Shown: positions 1-14,306, counted from the stretch's first letter. The stretch is 64,000 bases of DNA from Colletes latitarsis (GCF_051014445.1 NW_027488367.1:28567501-28631500); one strand, 5' to 3'. Program-made: numbers and translations. The notes: generated by a model from the sequence alone, not told the origin.

Positions 1-3000
1 GGGTTATTTCTGGTTTGGATCACGTAGTAATGTGGTACCACGCTGAAACAGACGATTAAACCAGGTTTCGATCAATATTTTTGAGGATAACGCATGTTAG
101 GTCTAGGTTAGGCCTGGGATTTTCACTCATCAGACTCATACTTTCGCATTCTTCACATACTTGTTGAACAGATCCTGGGTTTTTTCTGGTTTGGATCACG
201 AAGCAGTGTGGTACCGCACTGAAACAGTCCATTAAACCTGGTTTCGCTCAATATTTTAGAGGATAACGCATGTAAGGTCTAGGTTAGGTCTGGGATTTGC
301 TCTCATCAGGCTCATTCTTTCGCATATTTCTCATACTTGATGGCTAGATCCTGGGTTTTTTCTGGTTTGGATCACGTAGTAATGTGGTACCACACTGAAA
401 CAGTCGATTAAACCTGGTTTCGATCAATATTTTAGAGGATAACGCATGTTAAGTCTGGGATTGGTCTGGGATTTGACCTCATCAGACTCATACTTTCGCA
501 CACTTCACATACTCGTTGAACAGATCCTGGGTTATTTTGTGGTTTGGATCACATAGTAATGTGGTACCACACTGAAACAGTCGATTAAACCAGGTTTCGA
601 TCAATATTTTAGAGGATAACGCATGTTAGGTCTAGGTTAGGCCTGGGATTTTCACTCATCAGACTCATACTTTCGCATTCTTCACATACTTGTTGAACGG
701 ATCCTGGGTTTTTTCTGGTTTGGATCACGTAGTAATGTGGGACCACACCGAAACATTCAATGCAACCTGGTCTGGATAAATATTTTAGAGGGTAATGCAT
801 CTTAGGTCTGGGTTAGGTCTAAGATTTGCCCTCATCAGGCTCACAGTTTAGCGTTTTTCACATACTTGTTGAACAGATCCTGGGTTTTTTCTGGTTTGGA
901 TCACGAAGCAGTGTGGTACCACACTGAAACAGTCCATTAAACCTGGTTTCGCTCAATATTTTAGAGGATAACGCATGTAAGGTCTAGGTTAGGTCTGGGA
1001 TTTGCTCTCATCAGGCTCATTCTTTCGCATATTTCTCGTACTTGATGGCTAGATCCTGGGCTTTTTCTGGATTGCATCACGTAGTAATGTAGTACCACGC
1101 TGAAACAGTCAATTAAACCTGGACTGGATAAATATTTTAGAGGATAACGCATCTTAGGTCTGGGTTAGGCCTGGGATTTGCCCTCATCAGGCTCATACTT
1201 TCGCATATTTCTCATACTTCAAGGCTAGACCCTGGGCTGTTTCTGGATTGTATCACGTAGTAATGTGGTACCACGCTGAAACAGTCAATTAAACCTGGTT
1301 TCGATCAATATTTTAGAGGATAACGCAAGTTACGTCTGGGATAGGTCTAGGATTTGCCCTCATCAGGCCCTTACTTTCGCATATTTCTCTTACTTCATGG
1401 CTAGATCCTGGGCTATTTCTGGATTGGATCACGTAGTAAAGTGGTACCACACTGAAACATTCAATGAAACCTGGACTGGATAAATATTTTAGAGGATAAC
1501 GCATCTTAGGTCTGGGTTAGGTCTAAGATTTGCCCTCATCAGGCTCACAGTTTAGCGTTTTTCACATACTTGTTGAACGGATCCTGGGTTTTTTCTGGTT
1601 TGGATCACGTAGTAATGTGGGACCACACTGAAACATTCAATGAAACCTGGTCTGGATAAATATTTTAGAGGCTAACGCATCTTAGGTCTGGGTTAGGCCT
1701 GGGATTTGCCCTCATCAGGCTCATACTTTCGCATGTTTCTCATACTTCATGGCTAGATCATGGGCTGTTTCTGGATTGTATCACGTAGTAATGTGGTACC
1801 ACGCTGAAACAGTCAATTAAACCTGGTTTCGATCAATATTTTAGAGGATAACGCATGTTAGGTCTAGGTTAGGTCTGGGATTTGCTCTCATCAGGCTCAT
1901 TCTTTCGCATATTTCTCATACTGGATGGCTAGATCCTGGGCTTTTCCTGGATTGCATCACGTAGTAATGTAGTACCACACTGAAACAGTCAATGAAACCT
2001 GGTTTCCATCAATGTTTTAGAGGACGACGCAAGTTAGGTCTAGGTAAGGCCTGAGATTTTCACTGATCAGACTCATACTTTCGCATTCTTCACATACTTG
2101 TTGAACGGATCCTGGGTTTTTTCTAGTTTGGATCACGCAGTAATGTGGTACCACACTGAAACATTCAATTAAACCTGGTCTTGATAAATATTTTAGAGGA
2201 TAACGCAAGTTAGGTCTGGGATAGGTCTAGGATTTGCCCTCATCAGACTCATACTTTCGCATTCTTCACATACTTGTTGAACGGATCCTGGGTTATTTCT
2301 GGTTTGGATCATGTAGTAATGTGGGGCCACACTGAAACAGTCAATTAAACCTGGTTTCGATCAATATTTTAGAGAATAATTCATGTTAGGTCTAGGTTAG
2401 GTCTGGGATTTGCTCTCATCAGGCTCATTCTTTCGCATATTTCTCATACATGTTGAACAGATCCTGGGTTTTTTCTGGTTTGGATCACGTAGTAATGTGG
2501 GACCACACTGAAACAATCAATTAAACCTGGTCTTGATAAATATTTTAGAGGATAACGCATGTTAGGTCTGGGTTAGGTCTAGGATTTGCCCTCATCAGGC
2601 TCATACTTTCGCATATTTCCCATACTTCAAGACTAGACCCTGGGCTGTTTCTGGATTGTATCACGTAGTAATGTGGTACCACGCTGAAACAGACGATTAA
2701 ACCAGGTTTCGATCAATATTTTTGAGGATAACGCATGTTAGGTCTAGGTTAGGCCTGGGATTTTCACTCATCAGACTCATACTTTCGCATTCTTCACATA
2801 CTTGTTGAACAGATCCTGGGTTGTTTCTGGTTTGGATCACGTAGTAATGTGATACCACACTGAAACAGTCCATTAAACCTGGTTTCGCTCAATATTTTAG
2901 AGGATAACGCATGTTAGGTCTAGGTTAGGTCTGGGATTTGCTGTCATCAGGCTCATTCTTTCGCATATTTCTCATACTTGATGGCTAGATCCTGGGCTTT

Positions 3001-5636
3001 TTCTAGATTGCATCACGTAGTAATGTGGGACCACGCTGAAACAGACGATTAAACCAGGTTTCGATCAATATTTTTGAGGATAACGCATGTTAGGTCTAGG
3101 TTAGGTCTGGGATTTTCACTCATCAGACTCATAATTTCGCATTCTTCACATACTTGTTGAACGGATCCTGGGTTTTTCCTGGTTTGGATCACGTAGTAAT
3201 GTGGTACCACACTGAAACAGTCGATTAAACCTGGTTTCGATCAATATTTTTGAGGATAACGCAAGTTAGGTCTGGGATAGGTCTGGGATATGACCTCATC
3301 AGACTCATAATTTCGCATTCTTCACATACTTGTTGAACGGATCCTGGGTTTTTCCTGGTTTGGATCACCTAGTAATGTGGTACCACACTGAAACAGTCGA
3401 TTAAACCTGGTTTCGATCAATATTTTTGAGGATAACGCAAGTTAGGTCTGGGATAGGTCTGGGATTTGACCTCATCAGACTCATACTTTCGCACACTTCA
3501 CAACCTCCTTGAACAGATCCTGGGTTATTTTCTGGTTTGGATCACATAGTAATGTGGTACCACACTGAAACAGTCGATTAAACCAGGTTTCGATCAATAT
3601 TTTAGAGGATAACGCATGTTAGGTCTAGGTTAGGCCTGGGATTTTCACTCATCAGACTCATACTGTCGCATTCTTCACATACTTGTTGAACGGATCCTGG
3701 GTTTTTTCTGGTTTGGATCACGTAGTAATGTGGGACCACACCGAAACATTCAATGCAACCTGGTCTGGATAAATATTTTAGAGGATAACTCATCTTAGGT
3801 CTGGGTTAGGTCTAAGATTTGCCCTCATCAGGCTCACAGTTTAGCGTTTTTCACATACTTGTTGAACGGATCCTGGGTTTTTCCTGGTTTGGATCACGTA
3901 GTAATGTGGTACCACGCTGAAACAGACGATTAAACCAGGTTTCGATCAATATTTTTGAGGATAACGCATGTTAGGTCTAGGTTAGGCCTGGGATTTTCAC
4001 TCATCAGACTCATACTTTCGCATTCTTCACATACTTGTTGAACAGATCCTGGGTTTTTCCTGGTTTGGATCACGAAGCAGTGTGGTACCACACTGAAACA
4101 GTCCATTAAACCTGGTTTCGCTCAATATTTTAGAGGATAACGCATGTAAGGTCTAGGTTAGGTCTGGGATTTGCTCTCATCAGGCTCATTCTTTCGCATA
4201 TTTCTCATACTTGATGGCTAGATCCTGGGTTTTTTCTGGTTTGGATCACGTAGTAATGTGGTACCACACTGAAACAGTCGATTAAACCTGGTTTCGATCA
4301 ATATTTTAGAGGATAACGCATGTTAAGTCTGGGATTGGTCTGGGATATGACCTCATCAGACTCATACTTTCGCACACTTCACATACTCGTTGAACAGATC
4401 GTGGGTTATTTTGTGGTTTGGATCACATAGTAATGTGGTACCACACTGAAACAGTCGATTAAACCAGGTTTCGATCAATATTTTAGAGGATAACGCATGT
4501 TACGTCTAGGTTAGGTCTGGGATATGACCTCATCAGACTCATAATTTCGCATTCTTCACATACTTGTTGAACGGATCCTGGGTTTTTCCTGGTTTGGATC
4601 ACGTAGTAATGTGGTACCACACTGAAACAGTCGATTAAACCTGGTTTCGATCAATATTTTTGAGGATAACGCAAGTTAGGTCTGGGATAGGTCTGGGATT
4701 TGACCTCATCAGACTCATACTTTCGCACACTTCACAACCTCCTTGAACAGATCCTGGGTTATTTTCTGGTTTGGATCACATAGTAATGTGGTACCACACT
4801 GAAACAGTCGATTAAACCAGGTTTCGATCAATATTTTAGAGGATAACGCATGTTAGGTCTAGGTTAGGCCTGGGATTTTCACTCATCAGACTCATACTGT
4901 CGCATTCTTCACATACTTGTTGTACGGATCCTGGGTTTTTTCTGGTTTGGATCACGTAGTAATGTGGGACCACACCGAAACATTCAATGCAACCTGGTCT
5001 GGATAAATATTTTAGAGGATAACTCATCTTAGGTCTGGGTTAGGTCTAAGATTTGCCCTCATCAGGCTCACAGTTTAGCGTTTTTCACATACTTGTTGAA
5101 CAGATCCTGGGTTTTTTCTGGTTTGCATCACGAAGTAGTGTGGTACCACACTGAAACAGTCCATTAAACCTGGTTTCGCTCAATATTTTAGAGGATAACG
5201 CATGTTAGGTCTAGGTTAGGTCTGGGATTTGCTCTCATCAGGCTCATTCTTTCGCATATTTCTCATACTTGATGGCTAGATCCTGGGCTTTTTCTGGATT
5301 GCATCACGTAGTAATGTAGTACCACACTGAAACAGTCGATTAAACCAGGTTTCGATCAATATTTTAGAGGATAACGCATGTTAGGTCTAGGTTAGGTCTG
5401 GGATTTTCACTCATCAGACTCATGCTTTCGCATTCTTCACATACTTGTTGAACGGATCCTGGGTTTTTTCTAGTTTGGATCACGCAGTAATGTGGTACCA
5501 CACTGAAACATTCAATTAAACCTGGTCTTGATAAATATTTTAGAGGATAACGCAAGTTAGGTCTGGGATAGGTCTAGGATTTGCCCTCATCAGACTCATA
5601 CTTTCGCATTCTTCACATACTTGTTGAACGGATCCT
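1..5636 (+). repeat. Higher-order repeat A, copy 1 (32 monomers)
   Basis: Position 1 corresponds to 5637 and to 11273, giving an exact period of 5636 bp, i.e. 32 monomers of about 176 bp. Monomers inside the unit differ clearly from each other, whereas the same monomer in successive units is nearly identical. Scattered single-base differences exist; for example 'gtaccgcact' at about 210 reads 'gtaccacact' in copy 2. This is the classical definition of a higher-order repeat made by unequal exchange of long blocks. Confidence 0.93.
909..926. repeat. Palindrome at the satellite KpnI-like site (best example)
   Basis: The 18 bases cagtgtggtaccacactg form a perfect palindrome. Most monomers keep at least the inner tgtggtaccaca or gtggtaccac. 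A dyad symmetry retained across so many monomers could be a protein-binding site or a cruciform-prone point. It could equally be inherited without function. No known factor is assigned. Confidence 0.6.
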
Positions 5637-8600
5637 GGGTTATTTCTGGTTTGGATCACGTAGTAATGTGGTACCACGCTGAAACAGACGATTAAACCAG
5701 GTTTCGATCAATATTTTTGAGGATAACGCATGTTAGGTCTAGGTTAGGCCTGGGATTTTCACTCATCAGACTCATACTTTCGCATTCTTCACATACTTGT
5801 TGAACAGATCCTGGGTTTTTTCTGGTTTGGATCACGAAGCAGTGTGGTACCACACTGAAACAGTCCATTAAACCTGGTTTCGCTCAATATTTTAGAGGAT
5901 AACGCATGTAAGGTCTAGGTTAGGTCTGGGATTTGCTCTCATCAGGCTCATTCTTTCGCATATTTCTCATACTTGATGGCTAGATCCTGGGTTTTTTCTG
6001 GTTTGGATCACGTAGTAATGTGGTACCACACTGAAACAGTCGATTAAACCTGGTTTCGATCAATATTTTAAAGGATAACGCATGTTAAGTCTGGGATTGG
6101 TCTGGGATTTGACCTCATCAGACTCATACTTTCGCACACTTCACATACTCGTTGAACAGATCCTGGTTTATTTTGTGGTTTGGATCACATAGTAATGTGG
6201 TACCACACTGAAACAGTCGATTAAACCAGGTTTCGATCAATATTTTAGAGGATAACGCATGTTAGGTCTAGGTTAGGCCTGGGATTTTCACTCATCAGAC
6301 TCATACTTTCGCATTCTTCACATACTTGTTGAACGGATCCTGGGTTTTTTCTGGTTTGGATCACGTAGTAATGTGGGACCACACCGAAACATTCAATGCA
6401 ACCTGGTCTGGATAAATATTTTAGAGGGTAATGCATCTTAGGTCTGGGTTAGGTCTAAGATTTGCCCTCATCAGGCTCACAGTTTAGCGTTTTTCACATA
6501 CTTGTTGAACAGATCCTGGGTTTTTTCTGGTTTGGATCACGAAGCAGTGTGGTACCACACTGAAACAGTCCATTAAACCTGGTTTCGCTCAATATTTTAG
6601 AGGATAACGCATGTAAGGTCTAGGTTAGGTCTGGGATTTGCTCTCATCAGGCTCATTCTTTCGCATATTTCTCATACTTGATGGCTAGATCCTGGGCTTT
6701 TTCTGGATTGCATCACGTAGTAATGTAGTACCACGCTGAAACAGTCAATTAAACCTGGACTGGATAAATATTTTAGAGGATAACGCATCTTAGGTCTGGG
6801 TTAGGCCTGGGATTTGCCCTCATCAGGCTCATACTTTCGCATATTTCTCATACTTCAAGGCTAGACCCTGGGCTGTTTCTGGATTGTATCACGTAGTAAT
6901 GTGGTACCACGCTGAAACAGTCAATTAAACCTGGTTTCGATCAATATTTTAGAGGATAACGCAAGTTACGTCTGGGATAGGTCTAGGATTTGCCCTCATC
7001 AGGCCCTTACTTTCGCATATTTCTCTTACTTCATGGCTAGATCCTGGGCTATTTCTGGATTGGATCACGTAGTAAAGTGGTACCACACTGAAACATTCAA
7101 TGAAACCTGGACTGGATAAATATTTTAGAGGATAACGCATCTTAGGTCTGGGTTAGGTCTAAGATTTGCCCTCATCAGGCTCACAGTTTAGCGTTTTTCA
7201 CATACTTGTTGAACGGATCCTGGGTTTTTTCTGGTTTGGATCACGTAGTAATGTGGGACCACACTGAAACATTCAATGAAACCTGGTCTGGATAAATATT
7301 TTAGAGGCTAACGCATCTTAGGTCTGGGTTAGGCCTGGGATTTGCCCTCATCAGGCTCATACTTTCGCATGTTTCTCATACTTCATGGCTAGATCATGGG
7401 CTGTTTCTGGATTGTATCACGTAGTAATGTGGTACCACGCTGAAACAGTCAATTAAACCTGGTTTCGATCAATATTTTAGAGGATAACGCATGTTAGGTC
7501 TAGGTTAGGTCTGGGATTTGCTCTTATCAGGCTCATTCTTTCGCATATTTCTCATACTGGATGGCTAGATCCTGGGCTTTTCCTGGATTGCATCACGTAG
7601 TAATGTAGTACCACACTGAAACAGTCAATGAAACCTGGTTTCCATCAATGTTTTAGAGGACGACGCAAGTTAGGTCTAGGTAAGGCCTGAGATTTTCACT
7701 GATCAGACTCATACTTTCGCATTCTTCACATACTTGTTGAACGGATCCTGGGTTTTTTCTAGTTTGGATCACGCAGTAATGTGGTACCACACTGAAACAT
7801 TCAATTAAACCTGGTCTTGATAAATATTTTAGAGGATAACGCAAGTTAGGTCTGGGATAGGTCTAGGATTTGCCCTCATCAGACTCATACTTTCGCATTC
7901 TTCACATACTTGTTGAACGGATCCTGGGTTATTTCTGGTTTGGATCATGTAGTAATGTGGGGCCACACTGAAACAGTCAATTAAACCTGGTTTCGATCAA
8001 TATTTTAGAGAATAATTCATGTTAGGTCTAGGTTAGGTCTGGGATTTGCTCTCATCAGGCTCATTCTTTCGCATATTTCTCATACATGTTGAACAGATCC
8101 TGGGTTTTTTCTGGTTTGGATCACGTAGTAATGTGGGACCACACTGAAACAATCAATTAAACCTGGTCTTGATAAATATTTTAGAGGATAACGCATGTTA
8201 GGTCTGGGTTAGGTCTAGGATTTGCCCTCATCAGGCTCATACTTTCGCATATTTCCCATACTTCAAGACTAGACCCTGGGCTGTTTCTGGATTGTATCAC
8301 TTAGTAATGTGGTACCACGCTGAAACAGACGATTAAACCAGGTTTCGATCAATATTTTTGAGGATAACGCATGTTAGGTCTAGGTTAGGCCTGGGATTTT
8401 CACTCATCAGACTCATACTTTCGCATTCTTCACATACTTGTTGAACAGATCCTGGGTTGTTTCTGGTTTGGATCACGTAGTAATGTGGTACCACACTGAA
8501 ACAGTCCATTAAACCTGGTTTCGCTCAATATTTTAGAGGATAACGCATGTTAGGTCTAGGTTAGGTCTGGGATTTGCTGTCATCAGGCTCATTCTTTCGC

Positions 8601-11272
8601 ATATTTCTCATACTTGATGGCTAGATCCTGGGCTTTTTCTAGATTGCATCACGTAGTAATGTGGGACCACGCTGAAACAGACGATTAAACCAGGTTTCGA
8701 TCAATATTTTTGAGGATAACGCATGTTAGGTCTAGGTTAGGTCTGGGATTTTCACTCATCAGACTCATAATTTCGCATTCTTCACATACTTGTTGAACGG
8801 ATCCTGGGTTTTTCCTGGTTTGGATCACGTAGTAATGTGGTACCACACTGAAACAGTCGATTAAACCTGGTTTCGATCAATATTTTTGAGGATAACGCAA
8901 GTTAGGTCTGGGATAGGTCTGGGATATGACCTCATCAGACTCATAATTTCGCATTCTTCACATACTTGTTGAACGGATCCTGGGTTTTTCCTGGTTTGGA
9001 TCACCTAGTAATGTGGTACCACACTGAAACAGTCGATTAAACCTGGTTTCGAGCAATATTTTTGAGGATAACGCAAGTTAGGTCTGGGATAGGTCTGGGA
9101 TTTGACCTCATCAGACTCATACTTTCGCACACTTCACAACCTCCTTGAACAGATCCTGGGTTATTTTCTGGTTTGGATCACATAGTAATGTGGTACCACA
9201 CTGAAACAGTCGATTAAACCAGGTTTCGATCAATATTTTAGAGGATAACGCATGTTAGGTCTAGGTTAGGCCTGGGATTTTCACTCATCAGACTCATACT
9301 GTCGCATTCTTCACATACTTGTTGAACGGATCCTGGGTTTTTTCTGGTTTGGATCACGTAGTAATGTGGGACCACACCGAAACATTCAATGCAACCTGGT
9401 CTGGATAAATATTTTAGAGGATAACTCATCTTAGGTCTGGGTTAGGTCTAAGATTTGCCCTCATCAGGCTCACAGTTTAGCGTTTTTCACATACTTGTTG
9501 AACGGATCCTGGGTTTTTCCTGGTTTGGATCACGTAGTAATGTGGTACCACGCTGAAACAGACGATTAAACCAGGTTTCGATCAATATTTTTGAGGATAA
9601 CGCATGTTAGGTCTAGGTTAGGCCTGGGATTTTCACTCATCAGACTCATACTTTCGCATTCTTCACATACTTGTTGAACAGATCCTGGGTTTTTTCTGGT
9701 TTGGATCACGAAGCAGTGTGGTACCACACTGAAACAGTCCATTAAACCTGGTTTCGCTCAATATTTTAGAGGATAACGCATGTAAGGTCTAGGTTAGGTC
9801 TGGGATTTGCTCTCATCAGGCTCATTCTTTCGCATATTTCTCATACTCGATGGCTAGATCCTGGGTTTTTTCTGGTTTGGATCACGTAGTAATGTGGTAC
9901 CACACTGAAACAGTCGATTAAACCTGGTTTCGATCAATATTTTAGAGGATAACGCATGTTAAGTCTGGGATTGGTCTGGGATATGACCTCATCAGACTCA
10001 TACTTTCGCACACTTCACATACTCGTTGAACAGATCGTGGGTTATTTTGTGGTTTGGATCACATAGTAATGTGGTACCACACTGAAACAGTCGATTAAAC
10101 CAGGTTTCGATCAATATTTTAGAGGATAACGCATGTTACGTCTAGGTTAGGTCTGGGATATGACCTCATCAGACTCATAATTTCGCATTCTTCACATACT
10201 TGTTGAACGGATCCTGGGTTTTTCCTGGTTTGGATCACGTAGTAATGTGGTACCACACTGAAACAGTCGATTAAACCTGGTTTCGATCAATATTTTTGAG
10301 GATAACGCAAGTTAGGTCTGGGATAGGTCTGGGATTTGACCTCATCAGACTCATACTTTCGCACACTTCACAACCTCCTTGAACAGATCCTGGGTTATTT
10401 TCTGGTTTGGATCACATAGTAATGTGGTACCACACTGAAACAGTCGATTAAACCAGGTTTCGATCAATATTTTAGAGGATAACGCATGTTAGGTCTAGGT
10501 TAGGCCTGGGATTTTCACTCATCAGACTCATACTGTCGCATTCTTCACATACTTGTTGAACGGATCCTGGGTTTTTTCTGGTTTGGATCACGTAGTAATG
10601 TGGGACCACACCGAAACATTCAATGCAACCTGGTCTGGATAAATATTTTAGAGGATAACTCATCTTAGGTCTGGGTTAGGTCTAAGATTTGCCCTCATCA
10701 GGCTCACAGTTTAGCGTTTTTCACATACTTGTTGAACAGATCCTGGGTTTTTTCTGGTTTGCATCACGAAGTAGTGTGGTACCACACTGAAACAGTCCAT
10801 TAAACCTGGTTTCGCTCAATATTTTAGAGGATAACGCATGTTAGGTCTAGGTTAGGTCTGGGATTTGCTCTCATCAGGCTCATTCTTTCGCATATTTCTC
10901 ATACTTGATGGCTAGATCCTGGGCTTTTTCTGGATTGCATCACGTAGTAATGTAGTACCACACTGAAACAGTCGATTAAACCAGGTTTCGATCAATATTT
11001 TAGAGGATAACGCATGTTAGGTCTAGGTTAGGTCTGGGATTTTCACTCATCAGACTCATGCTTTCGCATTCTTCACATACTTGTTGAACGGATCCTGGGT
11101 TTTTTCTAGTTTGGATCACGCAGTAATGTGGTACCACACTGAAACATTCAATTAAACCTGGTCTTGATAAATATTTTAGAGGATAACGCAAGTTAGGTCT
11201 GGGATAGGTCTAGGATTTGCCCTCATCAGACTCATACTTTCGCATTCTTCACATACTTGTTGAACGGATCCT
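5637..11272 (+). repeat. Higher-order repeat A, copy 2 (32 monomers)
   Basis: This is the second full unit of the 5636-bp period. It follows copy 1 with no gap, and every landmark of copy 1 recurs at +5636. For example, the monomers containing the 63-codon minus-strand frames at 609, 1313, 2017, 3602, 4836 and 5364 recur at 6245, 6949, 7653, 9238, 10472 and 11000. Only sparse substitutions are seen. Confidence 0.93.
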
Positions 11273-14200
11273 GGGTTATTTCTGGTTTGGATCACGTAGT
11301 AATGTGGTACCACGCTGAAACAGACGATTAAACCAGGTTTCGATCAATATTTTTGAGGATAACGCATGTTAGGTCTAGGTTAGGCCTGGGATTTTCACTC
11401 ATCAGACTCATACTTTCGCATTCTTCACATACTTGTTGAACAGATCCTGGGTTTTTTCTGGTTTGGATCACGAAGCAGTGTGGTACCACACTGAGACAGT
11501 CCATTAAACCTGGTTTCGCTCAATATTTTAGAGGATAACGCATGTAAGGTCTAGGTTAGGTCTGGGATTTGCTCTCATCAGGCTCATTCTTTCGCATATT
11601 TCTCATACTTGATGGCTAGATCCTGGGTTTTTTCTGGTTTGGATCACGTAGTAATGTGGTACCACACTGAAACAGTCGATTAAACCTGGTTTCGATCAAT
11701 ATTTTAGAGGATAACGCATGTTAAGTCTGGGATTGGTCTGGGATTTGACCTCATCAGACTCATACTTTCGCACACTTCACATACTCGTTGAACAGATCCT
11801 GGGTTATTTTGTGGTTTGGATCACATAGTAATGTGGTACCACACTGAAACAGTCGATTAAACCAGGTTTCGATCAATATTTTAGAGGATAACGCATGTTA
11901 GGTCTAGGTTAGGCCTGGGATTTTCACTCATCAGACTCATACTTTCGCATTCTTCACATACTTGTTGAACGGATCCTGGGTTTTTTCTGGTTTGGATCAC
12001 GTAGTAATGTGGGACCACACCGAAACATTCAATGCAACCTGGTCTGGATAAATATTTTAGAGGGTTATGCATCTTAGGTCTGGGTTAGGTCTAAGATTTG
12101 CCCTCATCAGGCTCACAGTTTAGCGTTTTTCACATACTTGTTGAACAGATCCTGGGTTTTTTCTGGTTTGCATCACGAAGTAGTGTGGTACCCCACTGAA
12201 ACAGTCCATTAAACCGGGTTTCGCTCAATATTTTAGAGGATAACGCATGTTAGGTCTAGGTTAGGTCTGGGATTTGCTCTCATCAGGCTCATTCTTTCGC
12301 ATATTTCTCATACTTGATGGCTAGATCCTGGGCTTTTTCTGGATTGCATCACGTAGTAATGTAGTACCACGCTGAAACAGTCAATTAAACCTGGACTGGA
12401 TAAATATTTTAGAGGATAACGCATCTTAGGTCTGGGTTAGGCCTGGGATTTGCCCTCATCAGGCTCATACTTTCGCATATTTCTCATACTTCAAGGCTAG
12501 ACCCTGGGCTGTTTCTGGATTGTATCACGTAGTAATGTGGTACCACGCTGAAACAGTCAATTAAACCTGGTTTCGATCAATATTTTAGAGGATAACGCAA
12601 GTTACGTCTGGGATAGGTCTAGGATTTGCCCTCATCAGGCCCTTACTTTCGCATATTTCTCTTACTTCATGGCTAGATCCTGGGCTATTTCTGGATTGGA
12701 TCACGTAGTAAAGTGGTACCACACTGAAACATTCAATGAAACCTGGACTGGATAAATATTTTAGAGGATAACGCATCTTAGGTCTGGGTTAGGTCTAAGA
12801 TTTGCCCTCATCAGGCTCACAGTTTAGCGTTTTTCACATACTTGTTGAACGGATCCTGGGTTTTTTCTGGTTTGGATCACGTAGTAATGTGGGACCACAC
12901 TGAAACATTCAATGAAACCTGGTCTGGATAAATATTTTAGAGGCTAACGCATCTTAGGTCTGGGTTAGGCCTGGGATTTGCCCTCATCAGGCTCATACTT
13001 TCGCATGTTTCTCATACTTCATGGCTAGATCATGGGCTGTTTCTGGATTGTATCACGTAGTAATGTGGTACCACGCTGAAACAGTCAATTAAACCTGGTT
13101 TCGATCAATATTTTAGAGGATAACGCATGTTAGGTCTAGGTTAGGTCTGGGATTTGCTCTCATCAGGCTCATTCTTTCGCATATTTCTCATACTTGATGG
13201 CTAGATCCTGGGCTTTTCCTGGATTGCATCACGTAGTAATGTAGTACCACACTGAAACAGTCAATGAAACCTGGTTTCCATCAATGTTTTAGAGGACGAC
13301 GCAAGTTAGGTCTAGGTAAGGCCTGAGATTTTCACTGATCAGACTCATACTTTCGCATTCTTCACATACTTGTTGAACGGATCCTGGGTTTTTTCTAGTT
13401 TGGATCACGCAGTAATGTGGTACCACACTGAAACATTCAATTAAACCTGGTCTTGATAAATATTTTAGAGGATAACGCAAGTTAGGTCTGGGATAGGTCT
13501 AGGATTTGCCCTCATCAGACTCATACTTTCGCATTCTTCACATACTTGTTGAACGGATCCTGGGTTATTTCTGGTATGGATCATGTAGTAATGTGGGGCC
13601 ACACTGAAACAGTCAATTAAACCTGGTTTCGATCAATATTTTAGAGAATAATTCATGTTAGGTCTAGGTTAGGTCTGGGATTTGCTCTCATCAGGCTCAT
13701 TCTTTCGAATATTTCTCATACATGTTGAACAGATCCTGGGTTTTTTCTGGTTTGGATCACGTAGTAATGTGGGACCACACTGAAACAATCAATTAAACCT
13801 GGTCTTGATAAATATTTTAGAGGATAACGCATGTTAGGTCTGGGTTAGGTCTAGGATTTGCCCTCATCAGGCTCATACTTTCGCATATTTCCCATACTTC
13901 AAGACTAGACCCTGGGCTGTTTCTGGATTGTATCACGTAGTAATGTGGTACCACGCTGAAACAGACGATTAAACCAGGTTTCGATCAATATTTTTGAGGA
14001 TAACGCATGTTAGGTCTAGGTTAGGCCTGGGATTTTCACTCATCAGACTCATACTTTCGCATTCTTCACATACTTGTTGAACAGATCCTGGGTTGTTTCT
14101 GGTTTGGATCACGTAGTAATGTGGTACCACACTGAAACAGTCCATTAAACCTGGTTTCGCTCAATATTTTAGAGGATAACGCATGTTAGGTCTAGGTTAG

Positions 14201-14306
14201 GTCTGGGATTTGCTGTCATCAGGCTCATTCTTTCGCATATTTCTCATACTTGATGGCTAGATCCTGGGCTTTTTCTAGATTGCATCACGTAGTAATGTGG
14301 GACCAC
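11273..14306 (+). repeat. Higher-order repeat A, copy 3 (partial, about 17 monomers)
   Basis: Matches copy 1 at +11272 up to about 14306, where 'gtgggaccacgctgaaacag' is replaced by a different monomer type ('gtgggaccacagtgaaccag'). The long period stops there. One monomer near 12174-12250 resembles a different position of the unit (see findings), and there are a few single-base changes. Confidence 0.88.

Noticed and set aside
220..280. CENP-B box in the satellite (ttcgatcaatatttt)
   Set aside because: Only the TTCGNNNNA half fits. The CGGG core of the 17-bp box is absent.
609..800. Dozens of 63- to 81-codon minus-strand frames as small genes
   Set aside because: They repeat in step with the satellite, overlap monomer boundaries and have no start context or flanking gene structure. 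They are explained by the repeat.
1..14306. CRISPR array or phage-like repeat
   Set aside because: Repeats are contiguous 176-bp monomers with no unique spacers, and the inserts are eukaryotic retrotransposons.
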